Translations under genes and position numbers: made by a program
The notes under the pieces: generated by a model
What the model saw: the letters and a program-made list of their open reading frames with translations, nothing else
What the model was told of the DNA's origin: nothing
Databases searched by the model: none
Assembly: GCA_013076295.1 (NCBI GenBank)
Contig: RQOL01000906.1
Coordinates: 124,001-188,000 of the forward strand
Direction: 5' to 3'
Origin: Sanderia malayensis
Taxonomy: Eukaryota > Cnidaria > Scyphozoa > Semaeostomeae > Pelagiidae
DNA: 64,000 nucleotides
Part shown: piece after piece, positions 21,501-33,500 of the stretch
Layout: each line of letters opens with the position of its first letter
Position numbering within the stretch: position 1 is the stretch's first letter

Positions 21501-24500
21501 CTTTGCGTGAATTTGGGCCTCCGGGTGGACATTTGATGGGGATGTGACACCCATCGACAGCTGCCCAGCTACATGGAAATTGCCACAACTCCTCCATGTC
21601 AAGAATCTTGTTCTTGAAGTCCTCCTCTGTTTTTGGCATGTGACTCGATACAAATTCTCTCCACAGCGAAGATACAATAACATTATTGACTTCATTGACA
21701 ATTCTTGTCACTGTAGAACGCGCTAAGCCTACCATTTCAGCGATACTGTATAGGTAGTCACCTCTACCAAGTCGATAGAGACAAATAGCCAGACGTAGCT
21801 CGGGTGAGATGGGTTCTTCGCACAGAGTCTGTCTTTCCAGTTTTACACGGATTCTAGAAAGGATCAACTCAAAGGTTTTTCTAGAAACACGCAATGTCTG
21901 TTTAAACCTCCTTTCGTCGTAGGTAAACCACACTTGCTCCCACCATCCTGTATTTCTTAAAAACCTTCGGCAGGATCTGTTGCGAGGAATTCTTTCGTTT
22001 TGCAGAATGAAATGCATGACGGCCAAGAAAAGTGACTGTATAATTGAATTCCTTTGTTGTATTAATATTGCTACTCCTTGAACGAGCAATCTATGACGCT
22101 TTCTACGCTTCGAAATTAACTTTTGAATGAGAATTATTCGGTTTTTGTCGAAAGCCATTTTCATAAGAAGTAAAAGCAAGCTGGGTTGGTCTAGGCCGGT
22201 CGTGTTCCCTGTGGCCGTGGTTGCTAGGCTACAACGCTGATCGCTATTAAGATCGACGTTTGGCTCGACGTCTAACTTGACATCGTGCTGAGGTCGAGCT
22301 ACGGTCGAACTTAATTGAATTAGGTTCGGCACATGAGAAGCGCGACGTTTAACCTTAGCCTTATTTTTCGTCGCGTTTACATGAAAATCTCAACACGGGT
22401 TGAGATGAGGTCACGTGATATAAATGCGGCTGTTGTTATCCCACAATGCAATATCCGATATCCTACAATGCAACGCTTTGATTTCAACTCGCCGCGAGTT
22501 GAAAATATTTTGCGTTTACATGCGATTTTGCAGTAATTTCAACCCGTGTTGAAATTTCAACACGGGTTGAGTTGCCGAGTTGAGTTCAACCCGTGTTGAG
22601 TTTCAACTCGGCTTCCTTCATGTACCCGAGTCAGTTTTCCAAAATGTAGTGTGAGCACGAAACTGGTGCAAACCCGGTTTAGTTTCTTTGGTTTCTGTGA
22701 TGGGCATATGCACTTGATTAGAACAACAAAGACAAAAATAGGCGCCAAGGAAATCCAACTCTCTTTTCATTTAACGACGCCGCTTGCGTGATGTTGGGCG
22801 AACCCAGTTTTGCCCCAGATCAGTGCTTACACCACAAATCAAAACTAACATCGGCTAGCTTTTGCACACTTTTGCACAAAACACAATTTTTGCAGCAAAA
22901 TGGTGCTGTTAGGGATAAAAATTTATCTCGCGTGCATCAACATAAATTATCAGATTTGTCAAGAAATTAAGGACAATATTTTAGCAATTAATTAAGTATT
23001 CAAACCAGTAGATAATCAAATGAATTACAGGTGTAAATAATTTTCAGCAATGTAATCTAGATAATATACTTATTTTACAGTGACAGATTATCAAATTGTT
23101 TATACACCACCTTTTGCTGAATCTATAACAGAGGGAGATGTAAGGTGGGATAAAGGTGAGGTTTTGCATATTTTCCAATGTTTCATCCACCTCTTCATGA
23201 ATTTCCAGGCATATGATACTATGTGAAGCATGCACAATTTGCCATTTACCAGCAAATTATTTTTTGTATTTAATTTTTGAAACAAGGCATTGGAGACAGG
23301 GTAGAAGAAGACGAAGTTGTTGGTGAAATTGAAACAGATAAGGTATGTAGTTAATAATAATGTATTGATTTTTCCTTAGCCTCAACGGCAACTGTATCAG
23401 ATGAAACACTCAATATAGTAAATGTCTCGGCTCTTCTGTCATGTATCGGCTCTAAAGGCACGGATATTTATGAAACATTTCAATCCCACGAGAATATTAG
23501 AATTATCCTTCACGAATTATTTGCTTACAAGCACCAAGAAGGTTAAGTTTTTAACGACCACTTAATAGATAATAAACGATGAATTTGGTATTCTTCTGGA
23601 TTCAATAATTAAAGATACGATGGTGTTGATAGTTCATTAATGGTATATTAAGGGACCCGTTCACACGATGCCGGATTCATTTCGTTTCGGATCGCTTTTC
23701 ATATCGGATAGCCCTTCTGTTCACACGACACCATGCCAATCCGAAACGTTTCGCATCGTTTTTCCGGAGTCAAATCACTCCCCTCTGAAGGTGAAACGTT
23801 TCGGATCGCTTTTCATATCGGATTGCTTTTGGGCTCGTGTGAATGCATGAATCCGATACGCTTTGTGCTCTAGAACCTCTATTTGCAACATTGACCCTCG
23901 TTTTCAAGTTAATGCGATCATTTTGGCGGAAAAATTAAATTCAACAAAACAGAAATATTATTTCCCAACTACAACATGGATGTGAGTACTCTATTGACAA
24001 TGCTTTTTCCGTTGATGCTTGGCTTCACGACCCTTTTGGGCTCCAAATAAACTATTTCAACCTTATGTTGAAATATATTCGCTTTAAGAAAAAACAGAGG
24101 AGAAGATTGATGGCATCGCGAAGCCTTATAATTCGAAGAAGAAGAAGACAAACTCCCAGAAAATACTGGATTAGGCCTGATAGAAGTAACACTTAGTGGC
24201 AAAAGTTGCAAAGCGGGGAGGCAGTTGAAAGCGAGTGGAAGGAGAACTTCAGAATTACAAGAAAAAGTTTTTACAAATTATGTGATCAGATTAGGCCATT
24301 GATCTCGTCACAAACTACCAACATGAGCAAGCCTTTGTCTGTTGAAACACAACTGGCACTGACACTGTACTATTTGTTTGATGGTGGGAGAATGCGGAAG
24401 ACAGCGAATGCTTTTGGATGCAGACTCTCAACTGTCTCACATATTGTAAATAAAGTTGCAAGAGCAATTGGCACTGGTCTTCTTCCAATTTACATGAAGG

Positions 24501-27500
24501 TACCAAAGACTGAAGAAGCAGTCAAAGATTTAGCTGCTAAATTTTTTGAGACTCGTGGTTTTCCCCAATGTATAGGTGCTGTGGATGGCACTCGTATTCC
24601 AATCAAGAAACCAGTTGAAAACTCTACCAACTACATGAATAGAAAAGGATTCTATAGTTTAAATGTGCAGGGGTGTGTTGATCATCGCTATTGCTTCATG
24701 GATGTCAACATCAAATGGCCTGGTAGTGTGCACGATGCACGGGTATTTGCAAATTCCCAGTTGAACCAAATGCTTAGTGATGGAACTATTCCAAATTGCA
24801 AGAGGAAAATTGTACTGAGTGAAGATGCTGTACCCATTTGTATTCTTGGGGACCCTGCATATCCTCTACTACCATACTTGATGAAGGAATTTGCAAAAGG
24901 TGGAAGTACAGATCCAAAGCAATTTTTTGGAAAGAGGCTTTCTTCTGCAAGGATGGTAGTAGAGTGTGCATTTGGAAGGCTAAAGGCTAGATTCGGGAAG
25001 CTGAAGGTGAAAATATTGGAATTGAGAAGGAAACAGCTGCCAGAAAGTAGGAGAGAGAGAGTTTGAACATCCTGCAGTCCAGATTCAAAGCCCTGTCATG
25101 CACAATAATGAGAGTGGTGGGGAAAAGATCAGCACAATATTCATGAAATATTTTGAATGATATTTTTAGTTACCATTTTTTAAATTTAATTCAGTTTTGG
25201 TAATCTATGATAGACATAAATGATTCCCCTTCCCTTTGTACTTGATTTTGAGAGGCTTGGTACTGTGGTTGCCTTTGATCTCTGCCAGGCTCCATCTGTT
25301 GTATCTCTGGTGTTAAATTGTAGAGCTGATGGCTTCTCCCACCTGAATGGTAAGGCTGCTGGAGGAAGAGCTGAGGTTGCCACTGTGCCTGTATCATGTG
25401 TTGCACCATTTGCATGTAATTGGTCAATGCATTGGACATGCTTTCCATAGAGGTGCGCATTTTTTTGCTTCAGAGAGCATCTCCTTCTCCTTCTCAGTCT
25501 CTTCATCTTTTTGAGAACATTTTCTCTTCAATTCAAGGTCCTCTTTCATGCATTTCAGCTGCTGTGCCTGTATAGAAACCCTTGGACTCATCTTCTTTTC
25601 ACGCTCATCTTTCAAGAACTGTGCAATTTTTTCTCTTCTGTCACTGGTTACGGGAGTAGATGTGGCAGGAGAAAATGATGATTCTGTACTGGATTCTTCT
25701 AAGCTTGTATTACTTGATGTTACAGAACTGAGTTCAACTTCACCTGCAGGGCTTTGAGAATCCAACAGTTCTGAAGAGGTTGCACTTGACTCAATTCCAC
25801 CTGCAAACAGGGAACAATCTCCTGGTTTAGTGTAGTATAGTACAGTATAGTGTAGTTTAATAAAGTAAATCATCTTCAATGAGCCCCAGAGGATATTGAT
25901 CACGTCAAAGAGTTCATATGCTCAACTGCCTATTCTGGTATAACGCTTAAAGACTTTGTTGAAACTAGGATTCGCATATATATATATAACTTAAACATAA
26001 GCCTTCATTGCTATTACCTCCACCGGACCAAGACTCCGTCCACCATACGAATGGTGTTATTCCAGCAATTTTATGATCGATCAAATAGATTTTAAGAATT
26101 TGGGGTTGGAAAATTAAAAATTCAAAAGTACAGCCGCCAGATTTGTTTGCGGGAGTCAATTTTCTCCTGTAAGAAATATGCAGCAAAAGGAAAAGGAGCC
26201 TGTTTCAGAAGCGAGCGAGGAATTTGACATTGCAGATCTGCAAACACAATGTAAGAAAGCAAGAGAGAAAAGACTACCAGGAGTAAGACGAAAATCAAAG
26301 GGAAAGAGAAATGGTTTGAAAGTAAAGCAAGATAAACAACAAGCATCGACCGACAAGCGAATCTGTTTGTAACCAATCATAAAAAGGCGCTAGCGAAAAT
26401 GATTCTTAGTTAAGTGAAAGCAAGGAGAGCAAATGGGATGTCTCCGATTTTATATCAAGTGATAGCTCATGAGACGAATGGCTACCATAAAATATTAGTG
26501 AGGTTTTTTCGCTGACAATTTTTCTATACACTTTAATTCATTTTATCTTGGTTTCAGCAATGCTGATATTACCCCCTAATTTTGATGACTTATTAGCTTT
26601 TATTTGACAAGTTGATATCTAATTGAAGAGCAAATTGCTACAGAAAAGCATTTTTAATGAGTTCTTACTAGTGGAATACAATTTACAGTCATGTCTGCAT
26701 AATTCTAACTCGTGTAGTTCGAACTTTACATATTTCGAACGGAGTTCTCCGTTCCTAAGGATCACTAAACAATTAATTCTTATAAAAGTAAACCTCTACA
26801 ATTCGAATATGTTGTAATTCGAGCATTTTCACGCTTCCCTAGGGTGTTCAACCTAAGCAGAGTTGACTCTACATCAAAAATTTCACCCCAAATCATTAAA
26901 AAATGGATTTTTCAAAAAATCGGGGGGTAATGTCAGGAATTCAGACACCCTGCACATTATGTAAACTCAGTTTTTGAAACATTTCTTTCGCTGAAATCAA
27001 CTTGAAATGCTTTCCATCAATGAGATGGTATATGTAGTTCAATATTTGTGCCAATGTTTTGGTAATATTGGAGAATTCAGGTAATTTCATTTCTTTTTTT
27101 ACCCCCTGAATTGTAACATCTTCGACTGCCGATATCTCCTCAACTGTTTATGTTAAAGATAAAGTTCCTTAATATTTTTTGCATAACTCTTTATGCTCTT
27201 TCTAAATAGATATTCAGGTTTACAATGTAAGATAGTTGATTTTTTTCTGACCGTGACCAATGGTGCAATACTTTGATGAGCGATGACGTGACCCCCGTCA
27301 CTTTTTCGAAATGTCCCATCTCGGATTTCTGATCCTCTTTGTCTTGGCTTTCATGTGAAACATTAAAATTTAAGGTTATCCTGTTTGTTAGTTTGTAGGG
27401 GATAATTCCCTGTCTATATTTAACGTTGGATATTACGTCTACACTAAGTAAGACTAGTACAAGGTACTAATTTAATCCAACTTACAAAGAAACCTACTTT

Positions 27501-30500
27501 TAATTTCCAAAGGCTAAGACTAATTTATACAGATAAATACTAATTTAAAAACATAATCTACAGGTGCATTGCTCACCAGTCCAGGATTTTATTTTATTTC
27601 TGAAAGCGGCAAGGGTTGGACTCATTTTAATTGTGTCAGTAAGGGTGTTCCAAAGGAGACTCCCTCTGAATGATATTGACTGACAGGCAAAACGTGTTTT
27701 GACCTTTGGAAGCTTACAGAGATCATTTACTCTTAAGTTATATCTCATTTCTTTCTTTTCGTGAAATTCCCAAAGATAGGATGGATTAAGATGATGTATC
27801 GTCTTGTAGACCTCGATCATTACTTGTTGCAGATTTTTTACGTGTATTGTCTGGCTGTTGTTTTGAGTCAATAGCATATCAAAGGAAGATTCAAATTCCT
27901 GGTAGAGCACCCGTAGAGCACGTTTATGGGTTCTATTTACCATATTGTTTGCCGTTTGACTACAGAAAGTCCACACCAGAGGGCAATAATTGAAGTTGGA
28001 TATGATGACCGAGTTGCATAATAATTTTGCTTGATCTAGAGTGAGATAGGGGCTGAGTCTTGCGAAGGCACTAACTTTATTGTTGACCTTCAAGCAAAGA
28101 CTTTTAATATTCACGTCTAACGTTAGCTTTTTGTCAATATATCCATATTGACGTCCTAAAAGTTTTACGTTATCTGCCGATGGAATTTTATGACCATTAA
28201 CATTAAGGCGTAAAGAATTATTATTTTTCAGACCAAGAAACATTAGCTGGAACTTTTTGGGATTTGGTACCATCCCATTTTCGGAAAACCAATCTAACAA
28301 AAGAGCTAGGTCATTTTCTAATCTACAGATTATTTCTATGAGATTATTACCACATGCATATATGGTATTATCGTCGGCAAAATTGCATATATTTGACTCT
28401 AGATTCGATAGAAATAGGTCATTTAAAAAGATGTTAAAGAGCATGGGTCCTAGAACAGATCCTTGTGGTACACCGATTTTGATTTTTTGTGGTGAACTTT
28501 TAAGGCTTCCAATTTTAACCCTCTGGTATCGGCTTTCTAGGTAGCTATAAATGAGCTGAATGCTTGTCTGAAAAATGCTTGTGAAAATTTCCCTTTCGAA
28601 ATATAACTGATGTAATCATGTAAACTGTTTTGGGACAATATAGTGTGCCACTTAATTGCGAATACTTGAGGGAGGGTTCAATAGACATTTCGGCCCATTT
28701 GTGTTTGGAATTCTTCATAAAAAACTTTATCTTCTGTACAACGAACTCCCGCTATTGCGAACTATTTTCATATGTTACACGATTTAACTAATAGTCTTCT
28801 GGAGTCATTGGAGTTTATTCTATTTGAATTGACGATCTGGAAGCCAGAAGTTAGGTCAACGAAAGGACGATCTCCGACATAAGCGCTATTGTTGCTGCAT
28901 GCATGGGTGGAATTTTGACACATTTACCTTAGGAGAATATATTGGCTCACAAAAGCATTTTCTTTTTCAGACAAGCATTCCAATAACTGCAAATACGTCG
29001 GGAGTAATTGTGGAGTTATTTGTTGATGATGGTGAGAAGGTAGAAAAAGGAGATCAGCTCTTTAAAATTCAGATTGGAGGTATAAGCTTGCATCGTTAAT
29101 TCTCTACCTAAAGCTTGGCATGTATTTTCTACTTTATACTTGCGATTTCTCTATGTGTTTTATTTCATTTCTATTGCAGCTGGCTCAGATTCTTCAATCG
29201 CCGAGACGCAAGAAAAAGTGGATGAAGTTTCTCCTACAGTTGAGATTCCTCATTCCTCAATACCTCCTGAGACATCCAGTCAATCTCCGCCAACTTCTCC
29301 AGGTGAAATATAAAGTTATAATCCCATTAATTTTCCAGTCATCAAACTTGTTATTTAATCGATGATTTTCTGTGTTATTTGAGTGTTATTTTTTTACTGG
29401 TATAACTGGCCAGTTAAAATTATTGTAAAATAACGATTTCAGAGTTTGAGCCATCAACCGGGGAAAAAGGTCCTTGGGACATGTGCAAAATTACAAAAAA
29501 GTCTATCCACCCGCAAACTTCTTTCTTTGTACTTAACCCCCACCCCCAAAAGAAACGTTGTTCTCTCAAGCGGACCACTGTGATTATCACACGAACAAAA
29601 TGCTTTCTCTATCTAATAACACTATCTCTAGAGACTACATTGTCTTGGCAAAGAGGGGGGAGTGAACAGCCCGTGCAACAATTGAAAACATCGTAATTGT
29701 CCCTAGATTTTTGTCCCCTGTTGATGCTATGCTTGTTGTTGTCCTGACTTCTCATAACAGAGGGAATGCCTTTGTTTTGTGGTTGGGATGTTGTTGGTTT
29801 AATCTGCACGGCTATGGTGTTATGTTTTGTGTTTCATTCAGTGGCAGAGAAGCCGTCATTTCATTTAAAAGACATCAAGCCAACACCAATGCCATCTCCT
29901 CCGGCAAGTCAATCCTCCGTTCATAAAGGTGAAGTCAAAGAAGCACCGACTGTCCTGACCGGAAGTCGTAGAGAAACACGTGTTAGTAAAATATGAACAA
30001 TTTTGCTTTTTAATTAATACTGAGCACATATTACCTGAAGTTGCGTGAGCGATTTTGTGCATTCCTATTTGTGTTTATTAATTTTGATAATCTAAATTTT
30101 ATTAAATTTGATAATGTTTACATGTTCAGGTTAAAATGTCAAGAATGCGGCAGAGAATTTCACAACGCCTGAAGGATGCCCAGAATGTGAATGCAATGCT
30201 TACAACTTTTAATGAAGTAGATATGAGGTAATGTTGGCTAGTTGTATCATATTAGTATTGAAATTAGTTACTCCTTCCTGTTTGGTGCTTCTTCTTTAGT
30301 GAAGGCACTAGTTGTTATTTATGACTTCGGATTATATACTGATCAAAACTCCCCAAAGAACATGTGTGTTTTCCCTTTCGTTAAAATTCAATCCTTAAAG
30401 GTCTATTCTCACCATTTCTTAAATTTCATTTCTGAGTAGTTTTTTGACGTAAAAACGGGTACTGCAGTTTTAAACTTTGGTATCTGCTCATTAACACATT

Positions 30501-33500
30501 TGTTCACGCCTCCAAAAGTGCGATTTTCAAGTCATTTATGGACAATGTCGCGCAACCTAAAACGATCAGGGCCGAGGTTGTGTGACGTACATGCCAGAAC
30601 GGAATCGACTTCTCTCTTTCGCTTCAGTGTGGAAAAAACAACGTCGCTTCCGGTTTTCTCTATTGTTTTCAATGATAAATACAAATGTTTTTCAAACCAT
30701 TTCAACATCATCATTACCAAGCTTATTGATATCTCCCCGTTTTTTTTATTTTCGGCATTGTTAAAGGCTGAAAATTTACCCTAAAACTTATGCAATGGCA
30801 ATGGATTTTTCCAGTATTCATACGCCTCGCGTGGTTTTCTATTCATCACTCAACCTTTTCCTTCCTTTCCGTTGCGTGATGAAACAACTAGCAAACGTTC
30901 CTGATATAAATTTGTTTATCGTTACCATCAGTTCTATGATCTATTTTATCAGGTTTTGCCGTGTGCTTTGTTTTGGAAGATAATTAGGGACTACTTTTTA
31001 TTTGTAGCTCGGGCTTTTGTCAAAGATTATGAAATGCTAAAGTGATGATGCGCTGTTAAAAATTGCCCAAGTTGAATTTTTTTGGTTGGCATAACCATAG
31101 AATTCTTATTATAAATTATATATTTTGGTTGTTACATTGAAGCCAAAGGCAAAGGAAAGGTGTATGTTATTGACAAACTCAGATAAATTTGATAAAAACA
31201 AGAGCACCAGGATGAAGCCCAACATTCTACTGGAAAACGTTTATTCGAATTCACATTTAACTTGTGAAATCTTCGATCTCTGGACAATAATATTTACACT
31301 CCTGGACTGGATTTTCTGGCTTTTCTATACAGCTATGACCATAACTACACTTGAAATATTATCAAAAAAATATGAGCTGCTGCTTCAAATTCACATCAGA
31401 TAAGACAAAATAGGGTTATTTTCATGCGTTATTAGTCCAAAATAGCAGAATTCTGCTGTACCTGTGCCAGGACCTGCTAGGCCCAGCGATTTTCTAAAAC
31501 AGAGTTTGTTCCTCTTTAGTTCAATACATTTTGAATTCATATTGTTTGCTATAAAGCTCGCTCGGGACTGCGATGTTGAGATCGAAAAACCCGTCTGCTT
31601 GCAGCATAAGCGTGAGCAGAGCATCCTCATTTTTGTGAAAAAACCTACGAGGTTCATAATAAACGAGGCATCGACAGATTTCTTAAATGCTAAACTAGTG
31701 CCTGACATAGTTGAAAATTTTAAATACGAATTCGTTTTGACTATACATGTGCAAAACGTTGAATTTTGGTCCGATCTTTGGTACTGAACACAATAAAATA
31801 AATTTCATGTTCTCCAGCATCTGCGTCACATCGGCCTCGCCCCAGTTTTCTTTGTGCCCGACTTTTTTCAGGAATTCGCATTTTCGGAGGCGTAAAGAGG
31901 GGCGTTAATAACCGAATTTCAAAATTTAACATCTGCCGTTCCGTAAATCCTCGAATTGCCCCCCCCCCGAATAAGCTCCCACCCTAGGACTACAAATTGT
32001 TAATAAGCCCCCCCCCCCTCGAATAAGCCCCAATGGCGTTTTATCGATTTATACCACAAAAATTCATGCCTTTGGACATTTAACGCTTACTTTGTGAATT
32101 GGAAAATGGGGTACAGAGTTTTGAAAATGCACTACACTACAAATTCGTGATGGGAGATGTTTTTCTTCATCGTTTCTTCACAATTTTTATGCATTACTTC
32201 TGCGGAACAAAAAAATTTTGTAAGAAGTAACCTTGTTGTTTTGAACAATAATATAAGCAGTTATGAGCAACTAATTCAATAACAACTAGATTTAAATGTG
32301 TTTTGGAATATAAAAGTGCTTTATTTTTGATAAAACTAGATATAAAACCGAAACCAGAATATTGCAGCTTCAAGAATTTAGGGGGCAGTAAAATGAGCTG
32401 TGAAATGGTGGGAAAAATCTGTTTTTCAATTTGCTGCATTCAAGCCTGAAAGTCCATGAACTTTTACGTCCAGGAGTTAAAGCTGAAAAAGTAAATGGTC
32501 GCCAAATGGGTTAGATTAAGTAAGGTTTGCAAAGTTGGTCTTTGATATTGATAAAATATGTTCACTGATAATACAGTCAAAATATGCCTATAAGCTATCT
32601 TTTGCGAGTCACCCGAAAGTTTCTTTCATGATATAAGCTTATTATAAATTTATACCGCATTTCCTCTAATTAGCGCCCATCCTCTTTTAACCCCCCCTCC
32701 AATAAGCGCCCACCCTAAAATCAAAAAGTGTGAAATAAGCGCCCCTCTATTAAGTGCCCAGGGCTGTTAATAGAATCCTTACGTTTTCACTGTTTTGTTC
32801 AAATAATAACGTAGAAACTCTTTAAGGCTGGAAAAACACTTTCATCGGGTCGTGAGCGTTTGGAAAATGCAATGCAGTTAAGATGAGCAGTGGAAGTTGG
32901 TCTTGACTGCCTGATATTGAATAACATTCGGAACTATATAAGATTATTCTTTTGTTTTTTGTGTTGTTTAATTTTAAAATTTCAGGACTGTGAAATAAGC
33001 CCCCCCCCCTCTTTGAAGCGCCCCCTCTAATAAGCGCCCACCAAAGTTTGCAAGATATTTAATAAGCGCCCGGGAGCTCATTAGAGGAAATACGGTATGT
33101 ATGATCATGAATATTAATCAAATTTCTGTTATTAGAGATTATCTTTTCCTCTTACAGCAATGCCATTGAAATGCGCAAACAACACAAAGATACATTCTTA
33201 AAGCATCATGGATTGAAGCTGGGCTTTATGTCTGCATTTACAAAAGCAGCCAGCTATGCCCTTCAGTCAATGCCTGTTGTCAACGCAGGTCAGTTTTATT
33301 AGTGAATCTAGTGGTTTAATTAGTGGTATTTTTATGTTGCCCAGTAATGACCTCTGGCCTGTAAAATCTTAGTATGCTTTTGCACTACGGCTAGACTTTT
33401 ATTGGATATACAAAAATTGTTTGGCATACTGAGACTTTCCGCGAATTTTTTAATAATCTTTATCTCAAATATACTCCCACCTAAAAAGTACATTCTGTAA

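Larger units (their letters stand above)
19139..22360. mobile_element. Complete PIF/Harbinger transposon, 3222 bp, TTA target duplication
   Basis: Terminal inverted repeats of ~42 bp begin GGCTAAGGTTAAACGTCGCG at 19139 and are mirrored up to 22360 with one mismatch. TTA is duplicated at 19136-19138 and 22361-22363, the classic Harbinger target duplication. The element holds two convergent genes: a Cys-rich plus Myb-like accessory gene (plus strand) and a DDE transposase (minus strand). Subterminal copies of TTAAACGTCG and AATTAAGTTCGACA recur in both ends. Each gene carries one visible lesion, so this copy is probably dead, but the near-perfect ends imply a young insertion. Confidence 0.92.
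23653..25900. mobile_element. Third PIF/Harbinger family, right end not found
   Basis: The left end, after TTAA at ~23649, starts GGGACCCGTTCACACGATGC. It has reiterated subterminal repeats TTTCGGATCGCTTTTCATAT (~23696 and ~23801) and GTTCACACGA (twice). Downstream are a plus-strand DDE transposase (24064-25066) and a convergent minus-strand accessory gene (25186-25800). I could not find the expected inverted copy of GGGACCCGTTCACACG on the right, so that end is lost or too diverged. The element sits in DLST intron 4. Confidence 0.7.

Noticed and set aside
26178..26372. 64-codon Lys-rich ORF right of the third Harbinger
   Set aside because: It looks like biased A-rich sequence. It could be the lost N-terminal part of a transposon gene, but no motif supports that.
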